DNA from: NIOZ-UU35 sp964344175
GTDB lineage: Bacteria; Chloroflexota; Anaerolineae; Anaerolineales; UBA11858
Reading direction: 5' to 3'
Assembly: GCA_964344175.1 (NCBI GenBank)
Contig: CAYFMI010000004.1
Location: forward strand, 1 to 64,000
Length of the DNA: 64,000 bases
In this document: positions 58,753-64,000 of the stretch, in pieces
Numbering within the stretch: the stretch's first letter is position 1
Layout: every line of letters starts with the position of its first letter
Translations under genes and position numbers: made by a program
Notes under the pieces: generated by a model
What the model was told of the DNA's origin: nothing
The model's database searches: none
The model's input: only the letters and a program-made list of their open reading frames with translations

Positions 58753-60459
58753 ATGTCTGATGCAAATCAATTCCGTCTTGTCAAGCCCCGCGAGACGATC
58801 GAAGCCCACCTGCCCGATGGTCGCGCACTATCGGGGCCGCGCGGCGCAACCGCCGGCGAATTTCTAGAGCTACTCACCAACGAAAGCGAAGCGCCTATCG
58901 TTGGCGTAGTCGTCAATGGCGAATTGCGCGAGTTGACTTATCCACTTCATTTTGATGCCCGCATCCGCCCCATTAGCATGAGCGAAGCCGACGGGATGCG
59001 CTTCTACCGACGCTCATTGACTTTCCTGCTAGAAAGCGCCTTTCATCAAATGTTCCCGCAGGCCATTCTGGCGATTGACCACTCAATTGCCTCGGGCGGG
59101 TATTTTTGTCAGGTTTTCAACAGCCCGTCGTTATCGGAAGATCAACTTGCCCAACTTGAAAACCGAATGAACCAACTCGTAGAGGCCGACCTGCCCTTCA
59201 TTCGAGAGAAAGTCCCCCTGGATGAGGCCATCGCCTATTTCAAAGAGAAGGGCTATCGCGATAAAATCAGGCTGCTCAAGCACCGCAAAAAAGAATACCT
59301 GATTTTATATTCACTGGGTGAGCATCGCGACTATCATCATGGTTATATGGTGCCCTCATCCAGTTGTCTTAAATGGTTCAAGCTCTCGCCCATGGGCGAC
59401 GGCTTTGTCATGCGCTTCCCGCGCCGCCATCGCCCCACCGAGCTTTTGCCATTGCCCGACTACAGCACCCTGCTAACCACCTTCCGTCAATACGGCGATT
59501 GGCTGCAAAGGCTGGGGATTGACAACGTAGGCACGCTGAACGATGCCATCAGCGAGAAACGCATTCGAGAATTGATCCTGGTTTCCGAGGCGCTCCACGA
59601 GGGGCGCATCTCCGAAATTGCAAGCATGATCGCCGAACGCATTAATCAGGTGCGCGTGATTCTGATTGCCGGGCCGTCGTCTTCAGGGAAGACCACCTTC
59701 TCCAAGCGTCTGACCGTGCAACTGCTTGCCCGGGGAATCTCGCCCTTCCCCCTGGAAATGGATAATTATTTTGTCGATCGTGAACTCACGCCGCGCGATG
59801 AAAAGGGTGAATATAATTTCGAGACCATCAAAGCGGTTGATACACGGCAACTAGGCGAGGACTTACAGCGCTTGATCAATGGCGAGCGCGTGCAATTGCC
59901 TAAATTTGACTTCAAAGTTGGTCGAAGCTCTCCAGGCGAAACCGTGCAACTACAGCCTGGGCAAATTATTATTTTAGAGGGCATTCACGGTTTGAACCCT
60001 GAGCTTATCCCCAATGTGCCGGTTGAGCAAACCTTTCGCATCTACGCTTCAGCATTAACGCAACTCAACCTTGACTGGCACAACCGCGTCTCGACCACCG
60101 ATACGCGGCTGATCCGGCGGATTGTGCGCGATGCCCGCGAGCGCGGCTACACCGCCCAAGATACCATCGCCCGGTGGGAATCGGTACGCCGCGGTGAGAA
60201 GCGCTATATCTTCCCCTATCAGAATAACGCCGATGTGATGTTCAACTCCGCCCTGGTCTACGAGTTGGCCGCCCTGAAACCTTTGGCCGAACCCATTCTG
60301 CGGCAAGTTCCGCACGGGTCACCAGAACACATCGAAGCCAAAAGGCTGCTGGCATTACTGGAGTGGTTCTTGCCGATTGATGCCGAAGCCATTCCCGACA
60401 ACTCCTTATTGCGGGAATTTTTGGGCCGATCCATTCTCAAGAATCTAAAAATCTGGTAA
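58753..60459 (+). CDS. TGS-ThrRS-like-uridine kinase fusion protein
   Basis: The 568-residue protein begins with a TGS domain (about 18-80, DGRALSGPRGATAGEFLE). A ThrRS N2-like domain (about 88-230) follows with IDHSIASGGYFC, LPFIREKVPLDEAIAYF and HRDYHHGYMVP. The C-terminal part is a uridine kinase/phosphoribulokinase domain with Walker A GPSSSGKTTF near 305-315 and EMDNYFVDR. The ThrRS zinc motif HxxxH is lost (RRSLTFLLESAF), so editing activity is unlikely. It probably phosphorylates a nucleoside; the fusion is known in other bacteria but its role is unclear. Confidence 0.9.
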   Translation: MSDANQFRLVKPRETIEAHLPDGRALSGPRGATAGEFLELLTNESEAPIVGVVVNGELRELTYPLHFDARIRPISMSEADGMRFYRRSLTFLLESAFHQMFPQAILAIDHSIASGGYFCQVFNSPSLSEDQLAQLENRMNQLVEADLPFIREKVPLDEAIAYFKEKGYRDKIRLLKHRKKEYLILYSLGEHRDYHHGYMVPSSSCLKWFKLSPMGDGFVMRFPRRHRPTELLPLPDYSTLLTTFRQYGDWLQRLGIDNVGTLNDAISEKRIRELILVSEALHEGRISEIASMIAERINQVRVILIAGPSSSGKTTFSKRLTVQLLARGISPFPLEMDNYFVDRELTPRDEKGEYNFETIKAVDTRQLGEDLQRLINGERVQLPKFDFKVGRSSPGETVQLQPGQIIILEGIHGLNPELIPNVPVEQTFRIYASALTQLNLDWHNRVSTTDTRLIRRIVRDARERGYTAQDTIARWESVRRGEKRYIFPYQNNADVMFNSALVYELAALKPLAEPILRQVPHGSPEHIEAKRLLALLEWFLPIDAEAIPDNSLLREFLGRSILKNLKIW

Positions 60460-60468
60460 CACCTCCAA

Positions 60469-61818
60469 ATGAATTGGGAAAACAAACTCATGCGCACCAT
60501 CCGGTGCCGCAACCCTCAGAATATTGGCACACTAGCGAAATTACTGACCGCCATCGCCGACAGCGGCGGGTATGTGGGTGCAATTCGAACGGTCTCAGAG
60601 GGCCATCAGGCCGTTGTACGCGACATCACGGTGTACGCCGATGATGAGCGCCAGCTTGCCACAATCATTGAAGATATGGAGGCCAACCCCGGTACCCGTG
60701 TTCTGGCCGTGCGAGATGAAGTACTCGAACTCCACCAACAAGGCAAAATCGCCATCCGCAGCCGCTATGCCATTGACGACGTATATACCATGCGCCGAGT
60801 CTATACGCCCGGTGTCGCGGAAGTCTGCATGAAGATTGCTGAGATGCCCGAACTGGCGCGCACTTATACCGCCATCAGCCACCTGATTGCCATCGTCACC
60901 GATGGGACGGCGATCTTGGGGCTGGGCGACATCGGCCCGGTGGCCGGTATGCCGGTGATGGAGGGAAAGGCCATGTTAATGGAATCGTTGGTGGGGCTTT
61001 CGGGGGTACCGATCTTACTTAACACGAAGGACACCGACGAGATTGTCCAAACGGTAAAGAATATCGCCCCAACCTTCGCAGCGATCCAGCTGGAAGATAT
61101 TTCGGCGCCGCGCTGTTTCGAGATTGAAGAACGGCTGCAAAGCGAGTTGGATATTCCGGTCATGCACGACGACCAGCATGGCACAGCGGTTGTCACTACT
61201 GCTGCGCTGACCAATGCCTGCCGTCAATCGGGCATGGATATCCACAAAGCGGTCATTGGTCAAATTGGGCTGGGGGCGGCGGGGCTGGCTACCGCCAAGA
61301 TGCTGATGGCGCTAACGGGGAATTCCATTCTAGGGGCAGATCTCTCCTCGGAGGCGCGCGCCCGCTTTGAGCTGGACGGTGGACAACCGGCCTCCCTCGA
61401 TGAGATCCTCCAACAAGCCGACGTAGTCATTGCCACCACTGGCGCGCCAGGACTTATCCAGCCCGCCATGATCCGCGAGGGACAAATCATCTTCGCTTTG
61501 TCGAATCCCAACCCCGAGATCGATCCCGAAAGCGCTCTGCAAGCCGGGGCGGCCTTTGCCGCGGATGGAAAATCGGTCAACAATGTGCTGGGTTTTCCAG
61601 GCATCTTGCGCGGAGCCACAGATGCCCAGGTGCCCTACATCAGCCACAAGATGTATCTTGCCGCCGCAATAACGATTGCTGAACTGGCCCCCGAAGGTGA
61701 TCTGGTTCCCAACCCGCTTGACAAAAATGTGCATCAGGCGGTGGCCCGCGCCGTAGCCGAGCAGGCTAATCGGGAGGGCTTATCGCGCTCCGAATTTATT
61801 CCCTACCTTGACATTTGA
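60469..61818 (+). CDS. NAD-dependent malic enzyme with N-terminal ACT domain
   Basis: The 449-residue protein has an ACT regulatory domain (about 7-85, IGTLAKLLTAIADSGGYVGAI). The malic enzyme part follows, with YTPGVAEVC, VTDGTAILGLGDIG, EGKAMLMESL, the metal ligands in DDQHGTAVV and the NAD-binding QIGLGAAGLATAKM. It converts malate to pyruvate and CO2, with NAD(P)H made. The ACT domain suggests allosteric control by a small ligand such as an amino acid. It starts 9 bases after the kinase gene. Confidence 0.94.
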   Translation: MNWENKLMRTIRCRNPQNIGTLAKLLTAIADSGGYVGAIRTVSEGHQAVVRDITVYADDERQLATIIEDMEANPGTRVLAVRDEVLELHQQGKIAIRSRYAIDDVYTMRRVYTPGVAEVCMKIAEMPELARTYTAISHLIAIVTDGTAILGLGDIGPVAGMPVMEGKAMLMESLVGLSGVPILLNTKDTDEIVQTVKNIAPTFAAIQLEDISAPRCFEIEERLQSELDIPVMHDDQHGTAVVTTAALTNACRQSGMDIHKAVIGQIGLGAAGLATAKMLMALTGNSILGADLSSEARARFELDGGQPASLDEILQQADVVIATTGAPGLIQPAMIREGQIIFALSNPNPEIDPESALQAGAAFAADGKSVNNVLGFPGILRGATDAQVPYISHKMYLAAAITIAELAPEGDLVPNPLDKNVHQAVARAVAEQANREGLSRSEFIPYLDI

Positions 61819-61837
61819 CCCCCGAAAAAAGGAACTT

Positions 61838-62338
61838 ATGAACGCCCGTGAACTCAAAGAGCGCCGCGTAATGCGCGCGAAAAGGCGGCGCAGACACCAA
61901 TTCATTTTGATCGCTGCAATGATAGCATCGCTGAGCATTTTTGCTTACGCAAGCTGGAAACGCAATCAATCCACAGCAATTTTTCTAGGAGATACTATGA
62001 CCCAAACTGCATCTGGATTAGCTTACGAAGACCTCGCCACAGGCGAAGGCCCGGCGGCTCAGGCCGGGGATACTGTCAGCGTGCATTACACCGGCTGGCT
62101 CGAAAACGGCACGAAATTCGACTCATCCGTAGACCGCGACGAACCCTTTGAATTCCCGCTTGGGGCGGGCATGGTCATTCAGGGCTGGGATGAGGGTGTC
62201 GCGGGCATGCAAGTGGGCGGAAAACGCAAATTACTGATTCCCCCGGAACTTGGTTATGGCGCTCGCGGTGCGGGGGGCGTTATTCCACCTAATGCCACCC
62301 TGATTTTCGAGGTCGAATTATTAGCAATAAATCCCTAA
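61838..62338 (+). CDS. Membrane-anchored FKBP-type peptidyl-prolyl isomerase
   Basis: The ATG at 61838, after AAAAAAGGAACTT, gives 166 residues; a TTG start at 61808 would overlap the malic enzyme stop. A basic stretch (RRVMRAKRRRRHQ) precedes one membrane helix (about 22-38). The FKBP domain (about 58-166) has VSVHYTGWLENGTKFDSS, GAGMVIQGWDEGVAGM, and IPPELGYGARG. It should help folding at the outer face of the membrane. It ends at a strong convergent terminator. Confidence 0.92.
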   Translation: MNARELKERRVMRAKRRRRHQFILIAAMIASLSIFAYASWKRNQSTAIFLGDTMTQTASGLAYEDLATGEGPAAQAGDTVSVHYTGWLENGTKFDSSVDRDEPFEFPLGAGMVIQGWDEGVAGMQVGGKRKLLIPPELGYGARGAGGVIPPNATLIFEVELLAINP

Positions 62339-62344
62339 GTATCC

Positions 62345-62390
62345 ACAACAGGATGATGCGGGGTGTGAAGATCCCGCATCATCCTGTTGT
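62345..62390. terminator. Bidirectional terminator between convergent genes
   Basis: A perfect 18-bp stem, ACAACAGGATGATGCGGG (62345-62362) with its complement (62373-62390), between the convergent FKBP and serine hydrolase genes. T-runs are weak on both sides. Confidence 0.75.
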
Positions 62391-62397
62391 TGGGCTT

Positions 62398-63588
62398 CTA
62401 CTCCTGCAATAAGAGATCTATCAAAAATATTGGGGCTTCATCAACCAACCTTTCTCCCGCTTCTTCAGAATTGGTAAGGATCACGAAACCAATATTCAAG
62501 TCGGGGGCAAACCCAATGATGCTTAAATAATTATCGAAAGAGCCTTCATGTGATAAGACCAGCACCCCTGCATACTGGCTTGCCTCCCACCCCATTGCGT
62601 AATTTTCGAGATCGGGTTTCCAGGTCTCAACGAGATTTTCTTCTGACACCACGCGCGCCCCATTGGGCGCGAGACCGCGCTGGACTTGTGTGCTGATGTA
62701 GTAGGCCATCTCCATCACGCTGGCTTTGAGGGTTCCCGATGGAGCCAGCGGATCGCCATCGAAATCTTCTCTTTCGGCTTCGACGGCTTCGCCAGCTTCA
62801 ATCAGGTAGGATTTGCCATAATTCGGATTGGTCTCTGCCTCACTAACCCGCACTGCTGCCATGTTCATCCCAATGGGTTCTAATACTTGCTTCCTTAGTA
62901 ACGCCTCATACCCGGTGTATAAATCGGGGTAGTCCCCTCCGGCAGCCATCACACCCAAATAGCCCGCCAGAGAAGCTGAAATGTTACTATAACTGAATTC
63001 TTCACCCGGGGCGCCCAGCAGGGGCACATCGGCGACGTACTCAAAGACATCTTCACCACGGGCATCGTCGATATCGAAATCATCTTCTGCGTAATCGGGT
63101 ATCCCGCTTTGCATGCTAAGCAGGTGTCGAAAGGTGACGATATCGGTGACTTCACCTGATGAAAGCACGAAGTCAGGATATATTTCAACGACGGGTGTAT
63201 CCCAACCGACCACGCCCTGGTCAACTAATGTCGCAATCATCATTGCGGTCATGGATTTGTTGGTCGAGCCAATGTGAAATAAGGTTTCGCGAGTGACGGG
63301 CAGGCTCTTCTCGATATCACGAAAACCAAATCCCTCGGCGAAAATAATCGCATCTTCGTGAACAACCGCGACCGCTGCTCCGGGGAGGCTGTCTTCGTCT
63401 ATGATTTCTTCGACATAGTCTGTAATAGCGTTGCTAATATATTCCTGGTCGATGGATATCGCACTGCGGTCAGCATCGCCCCCCACATTTTTAGGTGGAT
63501 TAACACTTTCAACTTGATTGCATGCACCGATAAAACTCAGTGCCAAGAATATAGTAAAACCAATAATAACTCTGCTCTTATTTTTCAT
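62398..63588 (-). CDS. Serine hydrolase lipoprotein of the class C beta-lactamase/PBP4* family
   Basis: The start at 63588 gives a lipoprotein signal peptide (IIGFTIFLALSFIGACNQ) with AGGAAG at good spacing; the longer frame to 63654 is less likely. The ~396-residue protein has the catalytic Ser-x-x-Lys in GSTNKS, the Tyr-x-Asn motif in YSNIS and SLAGYL following it. The third motif, usually HxG or KTG, is SHEGS here (VLSHEGS). It should be a D-aminopeptidase, esterase or penicillin-recognising enzyme outside the membrane. Confidence 0.88.
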   Translation of the reverse strand: MKNKSRVIIGFTIFLALSFIGACNQVESVNPPKNVGGDADRSAISIDQEYISNAITDYVEEIIDEDSLPGAAVAVVHEDAIIFAEGFGFRDIEKSLPVTRETLFHIGSTNKSMTAMMIATLVDQGVVGWDTPVVEIYPDFVLSSGEVTDIVTFRHLLSMQSGIPDYAEDDFDIDDARGEDVFEYVADVPLLGAPGEEFSYSNISASLAGYLGVMAAGGDYPDLYTGYEALLRKQVLEPIGMNMAAVRVSEAETNPNYGKSYLIEAGEAVEAEREDFDGDPLAPSGTLKASVMEMAYYISTQVQRGLAPNGARVVSEENLVETWKPDLENYAMGWEASQYAGVLVLSHEGSFDNYLSIIGFAPDLNIGFVILTNSEEAGERLVDEAPIFLIDLLLQE

Positions 63589-63714
63589 GTTCTTCCTATC
63601 ACGGGGAATTCTCACCATCACCTGGATGGTCGGTTTCTCGGACTTTTGAAACATGTACCGAGTGGGTTTACAAAACTTGGCAAATTGTAACCGAATTCCT
63701 AAAATACCTCCCCT

Positions 63715-63756
63715 AAAAAAAGCCCCCGATTTCGGGGATGAAACCGGGGGCTTTTA
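63715..63756. terminator. Bidirectional terminator
   Basis: AAAAGCCCCCG (63718-63728) pairs perfectly with CGGGGGCTTTT (63745-63755), with an A-run on the left and T-run on the right. It ends the right-edge minus-strand gene. Confidence 0.85.
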
Positions 63757-63766
63757 CAGCTATTAC

Positions 63767-64000
63767 TTACTGATACGGATCGCCATCGCCATTGGTGTCA
63801 CGTGTCGGCAGGGGGAAATCGCCAGTCGCGAAGTACGCTTGAGTTTCTCCACCTCGAATATACCAGTAGCCATTCGAAGGTCTTACCACTGCCAGGTCTG
63901 TTGTGCCATCGCCATTGTAGTCTCCCGGCACAGGAATGTCATCGGCTTCACCCCACCAGGTTGTGCCGCCTCCCCTCACGTACCAGTAGCCATTCCAGGG
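63767..64000 (-). CDS. FG-GAP/VCBS-like repeat protein, C-terminal end (5' truncated)
   Basis: The frame is open to the right edge, so the N-terminus lies outside. The visible 77 residues hold two copies of an NGYWY(V/I)RGG unit and a calcium-binding-like DYNGDGTTDLAVV loop. The last repeat is DTNGDGDPYQ. This is the FG-GAP/VCBS beta-propeller pattern of large secreted or surface proteins. The role cannot be inferred. Confidence 0.8.
   Translation of the reverse strand, partial: PWNGYWYVRGGGTTWWGEADDIPVPGDYNGDGTTDLAVVRPSNGYWYIRGGETQAYFATGDFPLPTRDTNGDGDPYQ

Noticed and set aside
1..64000. tRNA, rRNA, CRISPR array, IS element or prophage
   Set aside because: No cloverleaf, conserved rRNA word, regularly spaced repeat, transposase, integrase or phage structural gene was seen on reading the gaps and ORFs.

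Overview
The window looks like chromosomal DNA of a free-living bacterium, most likely a member of the Chloroflexota (class Anaerolineae or a close relative). This rests on the overall gene set and its similarity to families I associate with that lineage: many cytosolic multidomain sensor kinases, YbhF-like split ABC ATPases, separate GcvPA/GcvPB subunits, a VKOR protein, CbpA plus Hsp20, a TGS-uridine kinase and a MerR-B12 regulator. It is an inference, because no rRNA or other phylogenetic marker is present. I saw no rRNA, tRNA, CRISPR array, transposase or phage gene. Coding density is high, genes overlap by 1-8 bp in many operons, and gene direction alternates in blocks.

Layout. 1-4 kb (+): a GGDEF response regulator cut by the left edge, a THI5-type substrate-binding lipoprotein and a membrane histidine kinase. 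4-9.3 kb (-): a small membrane protein, hflX, a soluble histidine kinase, an M28 peptidase lipoprotein and trmFO. 9.3-14.3 kb (+): a sigma-54 block, in which rpoN (with an internal zinc-ribbon-like motif and two tandem -24/-12 promoters) overlaps an NtrB-like kinase gene, which overlaps an NtrC-like activator lacking its DNA-binding domain; tatA follows. 14.3-19.4 kb (+): modABC and a helicase with an embedded HNH nuclease motif. 19.5-24.4 kb (-): an alpha/beta hydrolase, rel, moeA, VKOR and a small acidic Cys protein. 24.6-26.6 kb (+): a tandem pair of response-regulator/HD-GYP phosphodiesterases. 26.6-28.9 kb (-): a CarH-like MerR/B12 regulator and a TIGR01777 epimerase, divergent from tex.

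31-34.8 kb (+): a protein-quality cluster (two Hsp20, a CbpA-type DnaJ), a tandem-AP2 protein and a guanidino-group-modifying enzyme. A terminator and a palindromic foldback repeat separate these from a histidine-ammonia-lyase-like gene at 35-36.6 kb. 36.8-45.2 kb (+): a three-gene ABC-2 exporter, PIG-L deacetylase, nitroreductase, GNAT, MaoC and PatB-like genes, and a FetAB-like metal exporter. 45.2-50.8 kb (-): a YbhFSR-like ABC exporter with its HlyD adaptor and an interposed epimerase, divergent from a LiaRS/NarXL-type two-component pair (51-52.8 kb). 52.8-55 kb: a class II aldolase, a YwiC-like protein and a DUF4870 protein.

55-58.6 kb (+): a tandem glycine riboswitch with a terminator, followed by gcvH, gcvPA and gcvPB. 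58.7-62.3 kb (+): a TGS-uridine kinase, an ACT-malic enzyme and a membrane FKBP. 62.4-64 kb (-): a serine beta-lactamase-family lipoprotein and the C-terminal end of an FG-GAP/VCBS-like repeat protein cut by the right edge.

The most unusual parts are the self-contained sigma-54 module with tandem sigma-54 promoters in front of rpoN itself, the HNH motif embedded in a MrfA/YprA-like helicase, the CarH-like regulator with an added C-terminal domain and a palindrome over its own promoter, and the tandem-AP2 protein.
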